A stretch of DNA of 44,107 nucleotides from Serratia liquefaciens ATCC 27592 (GTDB lineage Bacteria > Pseudomonadota > Gammaproteobacteria > Enterobacterales > Enterobacteriaceae). The DNA is taken from NCBI RefSeq assembly GCF_000422085.1, contig NC_021742.1:1-44107 (forward strand), given 5' to 3'. A program made the position numbers and the translations under genes. The notes beneath the pieces were generated by a model that saw only the letters and a program-made list of their open reading frames with translations, was not told the origin of the DNA and made no database searches. Below, piece by piece: positions 10,687 to 20,609 of the stretch. Position 1 is the stretch's first letter. Each line of letters opens with the position of its first letter.

Positions 10687-10712
10687 GTAACATTTTAATA
10701 ACTTACTGTTAC
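10687..10712. repeat. Inverted repeat between nudC and rsd
   Basis: GTAACA (10687-10692) and TGTTAC (10707-10712) are separated by an A/T-rich 14 bp in the 99-bp divergent region. It could be a dyad operator serving both genes, but no factor is recognised. Confidence 0.35.
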
Positions 10713-10736
10713 GTTTTATTACTTACGGAGTCAAAC

Positions 10737-11240
10737 ATGCTCAACCGTTTGGAAAGCCTGACTCAGCGCGTTGGTGGTAGTAATGAATTAGTTGATCAAT
10801 GGCTTCAGGCTCGCAAGCAATTGCTGGTCGCCTATTGCACCCTCGTGGGTATCAAACCGAATAAAGAAAAGCATACGCCGCTGAATGAAAAAGCGCTGGA
10901 GAACTTTTGCCATAATCTGGTGGATTACCTTTCCGCCGGTCATTTTCATATCTATGACAGAATTATCAAGCAAGTGGAAGGCGCATCCAGTCCGAAAATG
11001 ACGCTGTCGGTAAACATCTACCCCAAACTGTGGGCAAATACCGAACAGATTATGGCATTTCACGATCGCTATACCGAAGTGGATATCGATCAGGATGTGT
11101 GCCTGGAACTCCATCAGGCATTGTCGGATATCGGTGAAACCCTGGCGGCACGTTTTACCCTGGAAGATAAGCTGATCCAACTGGCGACCGAAGCCTGGCA
11201 GCAAACGATGCCGGATAAAGCGCTGGATCAGGCACGTTAG
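10737..11240 (+). CDS. rsd: Regulator of sigma D (anti-sigma-70 factor)
   Basis: Rsd binds sigma-70 in stationary phase and, with HPr, also stimulates SpoT hydrolase. The 167-aa all-helical protein belongs to the Rsd/AlgQ family. It begins [14 protein letters not shown] and keeps the family features [16 protein letters not shown] (about 20-35) and [11 protein letters not shown] near residue 75. The ATG follows CGGAG at good spacing. It is divergent from nudC and just upstream of the thi operon, as in E. coli. No hairpin terminator is visible after it, so thi transcription may include readthrough. Confidence 0.96.
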   Translation: MLNRLESLTQRVGGSNELVDQWLQARKQLLVAYCTLVGIKPNKEKHTPLNEKALENFCHNLVDYLSAGHFHIYDRIIKQVEGASSPKMTLSVNIYPKLWANTEQIMAFHDRYTEVDIDQDVCLELHQALSDIGETLAARFTLEDKLIQLATEAWQQTMPDKALDQAR

Positions 11241-11269
11241 AATTTTGTAGTTTTTTTTATTCACCCTCC

Positions 11270-11275
11270 TATACT
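11270..11275 (+). promoter_or_regulatory. Probable thiC operon promoter -10
   Basis: TATACT lies 8 bp before the riboswitch P1 stem, so a start near 11282 would begin the aptamer at the transcript 5' end. The T-rich segment upstream has no clear -35. Confidence 0.5.
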
Positions 11276-11282
11276 GGGGGCA

Positions 11283-11392
11283 TCTTGTCGGAGTGCCTAG
11301 CGCCTGATTTGTTCATCAAATTGGCCAGGCTGAGACCGTTAATTCGGGATCCGCGGAACCTGATCGGGTTAATACCCGCGAAGGGAACAAGA
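11283..11392 (+). promoter_or_regulatory. TPP riboswitch (THI element)
   Basis: The aptamer is closed by P1, TCTTGT (11283-11288) with ACAAGA (11387-11392). It contains the invariant thi-box sequences CTGAGACC, GGAACCTGATC and the AATACCCGCGAAGGGAAC pyrophosphate-binding segment. It lies 125 bp before thiC, and the intervening leader (11393-11517) contains the TAGGAA ribosome site. TPP binding is expected to block thiC translation and promote Rho-dependent termination, as in E. coli; the mechanism here is inferred. Confidence 0.96.
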
Positions 11393-11508
11393 GTAATCTA
11401 TCGCCACAGGCAGGTGATCCCAACAGGGATAATCCCGCCCTGTCGGCCAGCATCATTACTCCCTCCGAGCTCCAGACAAGCAACATTCCCAACCCAACAC
11501 ACTGGTAG

Positions 11509-14092
<2,584 letters not shown>

Positions 14093-14096
14093 CGCC

Positions 14097-14846
14097 ATGT
14101 TGAACGATCAAGAGTTCCTGCGTTACAGCCGCCAACTGCTGCTGGAAGATATCGGCCCGGAAGGTCAGGAGAAACTGAAGCGTTCGACGGCGTTGATCGT
14201 CGGGCTTGGTGGCTTAGGCTCCCCTGCAGCGCTCTATCTGGCCGCCGCCGGCGTCGGTACGCTGTTGCTGGCCGATGACGATAGGCTTCACGTCACCAAC
14301 CTGCAGCGCCAGATCCTGTACCGCAGCCCCGACGTGGAAAAAAGCAAAGCCGCTCTGGCGCAGCGCCAGCTACAGGCACTGAACCCGATGATTGAAGCCA
14401 TTGCGCTGGAACAACGGCTGCAAGGCGAAACCTTGCATCACGCCGTGGAGCGCGCCGATCTCATTTTGGACTGCAGCGACAATATGGAAACCCGCCATGC
14501 GGTGAACGCCGCCTGCATCAGCGCCGACAAGCCGCTTATCAGCGGCAGCGCGGTGGGTTTCAGCGGCCAGTTGCTGGTCATTGAACCGCCTTATGTCCAC
14601 GGCTGTTACGCTTGCCTTTACCCGGAACAGGCAGAACCGCAGCGCAATTGCCGCACCGCTGGCGTGCTCGGTCCGGTGGTCGGCGTCATCGGTACGCTGC
14701 AAGCCCTGGAAGCGATAAAGATGCTGGCAGGCATGCCTTCACCACTGAACGGCAAATTACGGTTGTTCGACGGTAAACAACAAAGCTGGAGCACCTTGCA
14801 ACTCAGCCAGGCCAGCACCTGTGCGGTATGCGGAGGGGCAGCATGA
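14097..14846 (+). CDS. thiF: ThiS adenylyltransferase ThiF
   Basis: ThiF adenylates the C-terminal glycine of ThiS before sulfur transfer. The 249-aa E1-like protein has the nucleotide-binding GLGGLGSPAALYLAAAGVG (about residues 37-55). Paired zinc cysteines occur in CYACLY and near the C-terminus in CAVCGG. CRTAGVLGPVVG carries the acceptor-region cysteine. Its TGA overlaps the thiS start (ATGA), indicating coupling. Confidence 0.96.
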   Translation: MLNDQEFLRYSRQLLLEDIGPEGQEKLKRSTALIVGLGGLGSPAALYLAAAGVGTLLLADDDRLHVTNLQRQILYRSPDVEKSKAALAQRQLQALNPMIEAIALEQRLQGETLHHAVERADLILDCSDNMETRHAVNAACISADKPLISGSAVGFSGQLLVIEPPYVHGCYACLYPEQAEPQRNCRTAGVLGPVVGVIGTLQALEAIKMLAGMPSPLNGKLRLFDGKQQSWSTLQLSQASTCAVCGGAA

Positions 14847-15043
14847 AGATCCTGCTTAATGACCAGCCGTTGGAACTGGCGCAACCCCTGAGCGTCGATG
14901 CTTTGCTGGAGCAACTGCAACGCCACCAGCCGGGTACCGCGCTGGCTATCAACCAAACCATCATCCCGCGCGCCGACTGGGCTAACCACCAGGTGCAGGA
15001 CGGTGATGACATCCTGTTGTTTCAAGCGATCGCCGGAGGCTGA
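14843..15043 (+). CDS. thiS: Sulfur-carrier protein ThiS
   Basis: ThiS is a ubiquitin-like sulfur carrier that delivers thiocarboxylate sulfur to ThiG for thiazole synthesis. The protein is 66 aa, exactly the E. coli length, and ends in the required Gly-Gly (LLFQAIAGG). The frame opens at 14828, but the ATG at 14843 overlapping the thiF stop gives [12 protein letters not shown], the conserved start. A GGAGG Shine-Dalgarno precedes it. thiG begins 1 bp after its stop. Confidence 0.96.
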   Translation: MKILLNDQPLELAQPLSVDALLEQLQRHQPGTALAINQTIIPRADWANHQVQDGDDILLFQAIAGG

Positions 15044-15044
15044 C

Positions 15045-15824
15045 ATGCTACAAATCGCCGATACCACCTTTACTTCACGCCTGTTTACCGGCACCGGCAA
15101 GTTCGCCACCCCAGCGCTGATGCTGGAAGCCCTGCAGGCCTCCGGTTCGCAGCTGGTCACCATGGCGATGAAGCGCGTTGATCTGCGCGGTGGCAATGAT
15201 GCCATTCTGGCGCCGCTGCAACAGTTGGGCGTTCGCCTGCTGCCCAATACCTCTGGCGCCAAAACCGCCGGCGAAGCGGTGTTTGCCGCCCGGCTGGCGC
15301 GTGAGGCACTCGGCACTCACTGGGTAAAACTGGAAATTCACCCTGATGTGAAATACCTGCTGCCGGACCCCATAGAAACCCTGAAAGCGGCGGAAACCTT
15401 GGTAAAAGAAGGCTTTGTGGTGCTGCCTTACTGCGGTGCCGACCCGGTGCTATGCAAACGGCTGGAAGAAGTGGGCTGCGCGGCGGTCATGCCACTCGGA
15501 TCGCCAATCGGTTCCAACCGGGGGCTGCGCACCCGCGACTTTCTGGAGATCATTATCGAACAGGCCAAAGTGCCGGTGGTGGTGGACGCCGGTATCGGTG
15601 CGCCGAGCCATGCACTGGAAGCCATGGAACTGGGTGCCGATGCGGTGCTGGTGAATACGGCTATCGCCGTGGCACGCGATCCCGTACAGATGGCGCATGC
15701 TTTCCGTTTGGCCTTGGAAGCCGGTGAACTGGCGCGTCAAGCCGGTTTGGGCAGTAGCCAACGTAGTGCGGCGGCTTCCAGCCCGCTGACGGCTTTTCTC
15801 AGCCAGGCCGGGGAGACGTTGTGA
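15045..15824 (+). CDS. thiG: Thiazole synthase ThiG
   Basis: ThiG condenses DXP, dehydroglycine and ThiS thiocarboxylate into the thiazole moiety. From the ATG at 15045 the protein is 259 aa (E. coli 256). The catalytic lysine lies in WVKLEIHPD near residue 95. Phosphate-binding glycines occur in [11 protein letters not shown] and [13 protein letters not shown]. The frame is open further upstream through thiS, but GGAGG at 15035-15039, six bases before this ATG, supports the start. Its TGA shares the A of the thiH ATG. Confidence 0.97.
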   Translation: MLQIADTTFTSRLFTGTGKFATPALMLEALQASGSQLVTMAMKRVDLRGGNDAILAPLQQLGVRLLPNTSGAKTAGEAVFAARLAREALGTHWVKLEIHPDVKYLLPDPIETLKAAETLVKEGFVVLPYCGADPVLCKRLEEVGCAAVMPLGSPIGSNRGLRTRDFLEIIIEQAKVPVVVDAGIGAPSHALEAMELGADAVLVNTAIAVARDPVQMAHAFRLALEAGELARQAGLGSSQRSAAASSPLTAFLSQAGETL

Positions 15825-16957
15825 TGGCCGATGATTTCAGCCGCCGCTGGCAGCAGTTGGATTGGGACGACATCTCGCTGCGCATTAACAGTAAGACGGC
15901 GCGGGATGTGGAGCGTGCACTCAATGCGGACAAGCTGACGCGTGAAGACTTTATGGCATTGATCTCCCCTGCCGCGGCGCACTATCTGGAACCTTTGGCG
16001 CAACGTGCACAGCAACTGACTCGCCAACGTTTTGGTAACGTGGTCAGCTTCTATGTGCCCTTATACCTGTCTAATCTGTGCGCTAATGACTGCACTTACT
16101 GCGGTTTTTCAATGAGCAATCGCATCAAGCGCAAAACCCTGGATGCCGCAGAAATCGAACGCGAGTGTCTGGCGATTAAAGCTTTGGGTTTTGAGCATCT
16201 GCTGCTGGTCACCGGTGAACACCAAACCAAGGTCGGCATGGATTACTTTCGCCAGCATATTCCGGCGATCCGCCGCCATTTCAGTTCGCTGATGATGGAG
16301 GTACAACCGCTGGCGCAGGAAGAGTATGCCGAACTGAAAACGCTGGGGCTGGATGGCGTGTTGGTGTATCAGGAAACCTATCATCCCGCCACCTATCTGC
16401 AGCATCACCTCCGTGGGCAGAAACAGGACTTTCATTGGCGGTTGGCCACGCCGGATCGCCTGGGCCGCGCCGGGATCGACAAGATCGGTCTCGGCGCTCT
16501 GGTCGGGCTCTCCAACAGTTGGCGCACCGACTGCTATATGCTGGCCGAGCACTTATTCTACCTGCAGCAAACCTATTGGCAGAGCCGTTATTCCATCTCG
16601 TTCCCGCGTTTGCGCCCCTGCGCCGGCGGTATAGAACCGGCGTCGATCATGAGTGAACCGCAACTGGTGCAGTTGATCTGTGCTTTCCGGCTGTTCGCCC
16701 CCGACGTGGAACTTTCTTTGTCGACGCGTGAATCCCCGTTCTTCCGCGATCATATGATCCCGGTGGCGATCAACAGCGTCAGTGCCGGATCCAAGACACA
16801 ACCCGGTGGCTATGCCGACGACGTGCCGCCTGAACTGGAGCAGTTCGAACCGCATGATGGCCGTACGCCGCAACAGGTGGCGCAAGCGATTAGCGATGCC
16901 GGTTTGCAGCCGGTGTGGAAAGACTGGGACGGCTATCTTGGGCGTGGCGCGCAATAA
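15824..16957 (+). CDS. thiH: Tyrosine lyase ThiH (radical SAM)
   Basis: ThiH cleaves tyrosine with SAM to give dehydroglycine for the thiazole and p-cresol. The 377-aa length equals E. coli ThiH. The radical SAM C-x3-C-x2-C motif is visible as CANDCTYCGF (about residues 85-94). The ATG at 15824 overlaps the thiG stop as TGATG. Use of ThiH, not the oxygen-dependent ThiO, fits a facultative anaerobe. It is the last thi gene in this operon. Confidence 0.97.
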   Translation: MADDFSRRWQQLDWDDISLRINSKTARDVERALNADKLTREDFMALISPAAAHYLEPLAQRAQQLTRQRFGNVVSFYVPLYLSNLCANDCTYCGFSMSNRIKRKTLDAAEIERECLAIKALGFEHLLLVTGEHQTKVGMDYFRQHIPAIRRHFSSLMMEVQPLAQEEYAELKTLGLDGVLVYQETYHPATYLQHHLRGQKQDFHWRLATPDRLGRAGIDKIGLGALVGLSNSWRTDCYMLAEHLFYLQQTYWQSRYSISFPRLRPCAGGIEPASIMSEPQLVQLICAFRLFAPDVELSLSTRESPFFRDHMIPVAINSVSAGSKTQPGGYADDVPPELEQFEPHDGRTPQQVAQAISDAGLQPVWKDWDGYLGRGAQ

Positions 16958-17120
16958 GCTGCAACCCATTAACCATTGCAGGGAAATCCAAAGATAGACT
17001 GCGCAAAGTCTATCAACCAAGCTGGTGCCGAAAATCACACCGGCTATAGTCCCTCTGCCGGCCGCCAAACCCGGCGCCGGCCGGGGCCGTTACCTTCTCA
17101 ATGGCCCCGCCTTACCCATC

Positions 17121-17167
17121 CCCGGATCGTACCGGATACCCTCCCGCGCGATCCGGGCCTTCCTTTT
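17121..17167 (+). terminator. Probable thi operon terminator
   Basis: CCCGGATCG (17121-17129) pairs perfectly with CGATCCGGG (17149-17157) around a 19-nt loop, followed by the pyrimidine-rich CCTTCCTTTT. It lies 164 bp after thiH. A second very GC-rich palindromic cluster (17056-17088) is just upstream. The rest of the 303-bp gap 16958-17260 shows no gene. Confidence 0.55.
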
Positions 17168-17260
17168 CGGTTTGCGCACTCATCAACGCGGTTCGGGGAT
17201 TTTGACAAAGCTAACTGGTTGGACCACATTTAACCTCTCACCCCCGGCGGAATAATAACC

Positions 17261-17734
17261 ATGAACCTGTACCTGCGACTGATTTGGATCTTTATCTCAT
17301 CACGCTGGAAAGCGCGCATGTCAATGGATGACCTGACCAGCACCCTGCAAACTCGAGTATGGCTAAATGATATCGATATCAATCTGCACATGAATAATGG
17401 CCGCTACCTGACGGTGTGCGACCTCAATCGGGTGGATATGTTTATGCGAACCGGATTAATGAAGCTGATGCTCAAGCGGCGTTGGTCGCCGATCGTCAGT
17501 CAACTGAATATGAATTACAAAAAGGCGCTGCAGCCCTTCCAACGTTATCAAGTCAGTATGACCATTACCCACTGGGACGATCGTTACTTTTATGCGACTC
17601 ATACTTTCAGTGTCGGCGATCGGATTGTGGCACTGGGCACGTCACAGGCAGTCGTAGTCGGGAAAGAAGGCGTAGTGGCGCCAGAAGAAGTAGCAGAAAG
17701 CGTGCGACAATATCAACAGGCGAGCAAGGTGTGA
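17261..17734 (+). CDS. Hotdog-fold thioesterase family protein (THEM6-like)
   Basis: A 157-aa protein of the acyl-CoA thioesterase (4HBT-like hotdog) family. The signature region ND-IDINLHMNNGRYL (about residues 36-49) resembles the conserved DxN-x-HxNNxxYL of thioesterases related to THEM6. A short hydrophobic N-terminus (about 3-13) may associate with the membrane. The beta-sheet-rich remainder includes QLNMNYKKAL and VALGTSQAVVV. The substrate is unknown. It stands alone after the thi terminator with its own weak ribosome site (GGCGGA). An acyl-CoA or acyl-ACP hydrolase role is inferred from the fold only. Confidence 0.8.
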   Translation: MNLYLRLIWIFISSRWKARMSMDDLTSTLQTRVWLNDIDINLHMNNGRYLTVCDLNRVDMFMRTGLMKLMLKRRWSPIVSQLNMNYKKALQPFQRYQVSMTITHWDDRYFYATHTFSVGDRIVALGTSQAVVVGKEGVVAPEEVAESVRQYQQASKV

Positions 17735-17748
17735 CCACCTGCGCCGCG

Positions 17749-17768
17749 GTGATGTGATGTGATGTGAT
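17749..17768 (+). repeat. (GTGAT)4 microsatellite
   Basis: Four perfect tandem copies of GTGAT begin 15 bp after the thioesterase stop. The array is non-coding. It is part of the roughly 370-bp gap 17735-18103, which also holds an inverted repeat, the TTGAGT array and a promoter, but no gene. Confidence 0.85.
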
Positions 17769-17817
17769 GAGTCCCTGATGCTGTAATGGCCCTGGCGTCG
17801 GCCGTGTATCTTTTTTT

Positions 17818-17854
17818 GCTGCCTGCCCCTAGCTTGAAGACAGGAGCAGGCAGC
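17818..17854. repeat. Inverted repeat with 9-bp arms
   Basis: GCTGCCTGC (17818-17826) is perfectly complementary to GCAGGCAGC (17846-17854). A third partial copy, ACAGGCAGC, lies at 17867-17875. A run of seven Ts precedes it on the plus strand. It may end thioesterase transcription, but the T-run is on the wrong side for a standard plus-strand terminator. Confidence 0.5.
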
Positions 17855-17944
17855 TTATTCTGTGAGACAGGCAGCCCCCCCAGGAACGCGAATCGCACAT
17901 ATAAGAGCTAATTAATCATATCAACGATAAAATGTGAATGTCTT

Positions 17945-17984
17945 TTGAGTGTTTTTTTGAGTGCTATTGAGTGTAATTTGAGTT
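17945..17984 (+). promoter_or_regulatory. Four helically phased TTGAGT elements upstream of the response-regulator gene
   Basis: TTGAGTG occurs at 17945, 17957 and 17967, and TTGAGTT at 17978. Start-to-start spacings are 12, 10 and 11 bp, about one DNA turn, so all copies face the same side of the helix. They end about 50 bp before a -10 box (18033) that lacks a good -35. This looks like a multi-site operator or activator array, most simply for the adjacent DNA-binding regulator. That assignment is inference. Confidence 0.7.
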
Positions 17985-18032
17985 TAGTCATGAAAATCAA
18001 ACGGATATCGCCGCAGCCACCCTGACTTCATC

Positions 18033-18038
18033 TATAAT
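18033..18038 (+). promoter_or_regulatory. Probable promoter -10 of the response-regulator gene
   Basis: A consensus TATAAT lies 66 bp before the ATG. At 17-bp spacing the -35 position reads GCCGCA, far from consensus. This fits a promoter that needs an activator bound upstream, where the TTGAGT array lies. Confidence 0.55.
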
Positions 18039-18103
18039 CGAGCCAGCAGGCAACCTCGGGACAGCAAATGCTCGTGGTCAACACCAGAAAAATCGAGGTG
18101 ATC

Positions 18104-18883
18104 ATGAAAAAAACGCCAAATTACGCAGAGGCAATCAGTACGTTGCTGGCCCAGAAAGGGGTAGGTGACAGAAAGCACGCATCAACCATGGCAAGCATTC
18201 TGAACCTTCAATATAACAGCGCCAAGCAGAAGCTGGACGGTAAAAGAGGCATCACTCTCGACGAGATAAAAAGAGTATTTCAATACTTCAATGAATCGTT
18301 TGAAGGACGCAGAGCCCACAACTGCGTGTTTATCATGAACAGCATACATAAACGGTGCAATATCGAGGTTGATGACAAGCCGGTAGACAGCATTGAGGAC
18401 GGGGAAACCTATGCGTTCAGAAAAGACGATCTTTTTATTATTAACACCGGCAGAGATAAAAGCGCGGGCACAGAGCTGTATAAGGTCAGGAAAATAGACT
18501 TTCTTCCGGCACCCAGAATTGCCATCCTCGACAATGACCAAGACATCCTGGAGTTGCTAAAAAAAATCACCACCCGCTACGGTATCGAAACAGAGACTTT
18601 TCCAACCGCTAAGGCGATCATCGACACCCTGGAGCAATATACCTACGAGGCCTTTATCCTTGATTGGCTGTTAGACTTTGGCGAGACATCAGAAAAGGTC
18701 GTAGAAAAGATAAAAGACCGAGTGGATACCCATGCACAAATCATCATCCTGACAGGCCAGTTACACCACTATGAGAAAAACATCGGCGATATGATATTAA
18801 ACTACGACGTACATTTGATTGAGAAACCAGCCAAGCCGCTGATTATTTCTTCACTGTTGCTTTCCCATTTGTTTTTCAACTGA
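18104..18883 (+). CDS. Response regulator with N-terminal HTH-like (BetR-type) domain
   Basis: A 259-aa protein. The N-terminal region (about 1-65) is helical and resembles BetR/phage-repressor-type DNA-binding domains. A linker with a short beta-rich segment (about 70-130) follows. The C-terminus is a receiver (about 137-255) with the full phosphorylation set: acidic pocket D143/D145 (ILDNDQD), acceptor D187 (FILDWLL), T217 (IILTG) and K241 (EKPAKP). The output domain thus precedes the receiver, the reverse of OmpR or NarL types. The ATG at 18104 has GAGG five bases upstream; an upstream in-frame ATG (18068) has no such site. Its 3' end overlaps the convergent histidine kinase gene by 33 bp. 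The HTH assignment comes from memory of the family and needs a profile search. Confidence 0.82.
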   Translation: MKKTPNYAEAISTLLAQKGVGDRKHASTMASILNLQYNSAKQKLDGKRGITLDEIKRVFQYFNESFEGRRAHNCVFIMNSIHKRCNIEVDDKPVDSIEDGETYAFRKDDLFIINTGRDKSAGTELYKVRKIDFLPAPRIAILDNDQDILELLKKITTRYGIETETFPTAKAIIDTLEQYTYEAFILDWLLDFGETSEKVVEKIKDRVDTHAQIIILTGQLHHYEKNIGDMILNYDVHLIEKPAKPLIISSLLLSHLFFN

Positions 18884-20143
18884 TTTTATTGGCAAGCAAA
18901 TGAGGAATGACGAGCCTTTACCTTCAACAGATTTTACTCTGAGGGTGCCCTTCATCCTGGTCACATAGTTCTTTATAATGGTCAGGCCCAAGCCCAGCCC
19001 CTGGCGCGTCTCTCTTTCCACCCCCTGATTAAATGCTTTATATAATCTGTTAATATTTTTCACGTTAAAGCCGATACCGTTATCTTTCACCAGAAGATAA
19101 AGACGACCGTGACAAACCTTCACATTCAGAATTACCAAGCCGCAATGGGTATATTTATCGGCATTACCCAACAGATTGACGATTATTCGATATAACTTGT
19201 ATTTATCGGAATGAACTTCCCCTGAATAAGACGAATACCGGACAATAAATTTATTGCGACCGTCCCCACCCACCGCAGCAACAGCATCGTCAACCACCTC
19301 ATTGAGTGAAAACAGAGAATCATTGACCTTTACTTCCCCCATTTCAAGCCGTGAGTAATCCATGACCTCACGCGTTTGCTCTGCAATTTTATTGCCGTGA
19401 TGCGAGATGAGCCTGGCCTCTTTTTTTAACTCATCCTGCACCAACTCATGCTCCATGATGTCTGCCGCAATCACGATGGCCTGCGTTGAGCCGGCTATCT
19501 CATGGTAAATGGAAGAAATAAAGATATTCTTATTCTTAACTATCTCCTTCAGTGAAAACGCATGCTTCAAAATCAGGAACATCATCAAGAAAATCAGCAC
19601 CAGTGAAATAATAGCAAACAGCTCGGCTTTACCTGAATTATCTTTGATGATGTCTTTAACCTCGGTGAAATTCCTTATCTGTATTTTGTAGATTATCTCT
19701 TGAATATCGACCAGGGTAATTTCCATCTCGTCCATAAAGGAGAGTATATCTGCTCTGGTTTTGGTGCCATTTAACAACTCAACGCTAAGTTGATCCAGCT
19801 CAGCATACTGCTGCTTCAAAACCGCAATGGTTTTTATAAATTCTTCATCATAATAAAAAGCATCGCTGAACGTCGAGCGCCCCTCAAGAATGGCAATTTT
19901 TGATGCAAATATTTTCTTTTTGAGCATAAAAGCGTCGTAGTTATCCTCATCGCCCAGCAGCAATGCGGTTTTTGTCCTTTCAAATGACAAAAAGAGGATT
20001 TCAGCAACAGAGTAATTATCGAGATTGGGCTCAATCTGCTTGTATCGCTCTTTCACATTGCCGAAATTTGTGGCAATCAGTAAAACTAAGAGCACCAACA
20101 CTGCAACCAGAGCGACAAGCGTCCCGATAAATTTTTTGCTCAT
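18851..20143 (-). CDS. Membrane sensor histidine kinase
   Basis: A 430-aa sensor kinase. TM1 spans about 6-25 and TM2 about 175-193, bounding a roughly 150-aa periplasmic region that is mostly helical. The H-box SIYHEIAGS places the phospho-accepting histidine at H214. The N-box NLLGNADKYT (323-332), G1 DNGIGF (354-359) and G2 GLGLGL (382-387) form a complete ATPase domain, so it should be catalytically active. There is no HAMP or PAS domain recognisable by eye and no fused receiver. It begins 1 bp after the SUOX-like gene, so the pair is translationally linked. The likely partner is the convergent response regulator. The signal is unknown. Confidence 0.93.
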   Translation of the reverse strand: MSKKFIGTLVALVAVLVLLVLLIATNFGNVKERYKQIEPNLDNYSVAEILFLSFERTKTALLLGDEDNYDAFMLKKKIFASKIAILEGRSTFSDAFYYDEEFIKTIAVLKQQYAELDQLSVELLNGTKTRADILSFMDEMEITLVDIQEIIYKIQIRNFTEVKDIIKDNSGKAELFAIISLVLIFLMMFLILKHAFSLKEIVKNKNIFISSIYHEIAGSTQAIVIAADIMEHELVQDELKKEARLISHHGNKIAEQTREVMDYSRLEMGEVKVNDSLFSLNEVVDDAVAAVGGDGRNKFIVRYSSYSGEVHSDKYKLYRIIVNLLGNADKYTHCGLVILNVKVCHGRLYLLVKDNGIGFNVKNINRLYKAFNQGVERETRQGLGLGLTIIKNYVTRMKGTLRVKSVEGKGSSFLICLPIKSVEKQMGKQQ

Positions 20144-20144
20144 T

Positions 20145-20609
20145 TCACTTAACCTCTAGCATCTTTATCTGCCAAACGGTTTTTGCGTTCACATCAATAT
20201 TGTTCAACTCTGGGTGGCTATCTCGAGGATAGATAATCGCAAAAGGGCCTAACTGTGCGACGTCCATAAGCTCGCCATTTTTCTTATAGGCGATAATAAC
20301 CTTGTATTTAGCCAACTCAGCAACGGGCATTGAATATGAATAATCATCCCAGGCAAAAGCGCGAACCTTACTTCCCGTCAGGCCATATTCCTTTGCCAGC
20401 ACGCCAAACTCAACGCCGGTAAAAACGGCCTCAGGAGTGAAATTGGTAGAGGTTTTAATCGAAGAAGATGGCATCGCCTCTAACGCCTTTAGCGTAATCT
20501 TAACCTTCTCGCCATCACTCTTTTTAAGATAAAAATAATCAACGCCAGCATAGAGTGGAGCGCTAAACAGAGACATCAGAAATAATGCTATCAATCCTTT
20601 GATTTTCAT
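20145..20609 (-). CDS. Exported SUOX-fold-like protein (molybdopterin-oxidoreductase domain without cysteine)
   Basis: A 154-aa protein with a clear signal peptide (about 1-21, cleavage after PLYA). The mature part resembles the oxidoreductase molybdopterin-binding (sulfite-oxidase) fold: TGVEFGVLAKEYGLTGSKVRAFAWDDYSYSMP-type order, then KVIIAYKKNGELM and LGPFAIIYPRD. It is much shorter than YedY/MsrP. It contains no cysteine at all, so the Mo-ligating cysteine is absent and enzymatic use of molybdenum cofactor is unlikely. Genes are packed: its ATG overlaps the GNAT stop (TAATG), and the kinase follows 1 bp later. I infer a periplasmic ligand-binding partner of the kinase. Confidence 0.72.
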   Translation of the reverse strand: MKIKGLIALFLMSLFSAPLYAGVDYFYLKKSDGEKVKITLKALEAMPSSSIKTSTNFTPEAVFTGVEFGVLAKEYGLTGSKVRAFAWDDYSYSMPVAELAKYKVIIAYKKNGELMDVAQLGPFAIIYPRDSHPELNNIDVNAKTVWQIKMLEVK

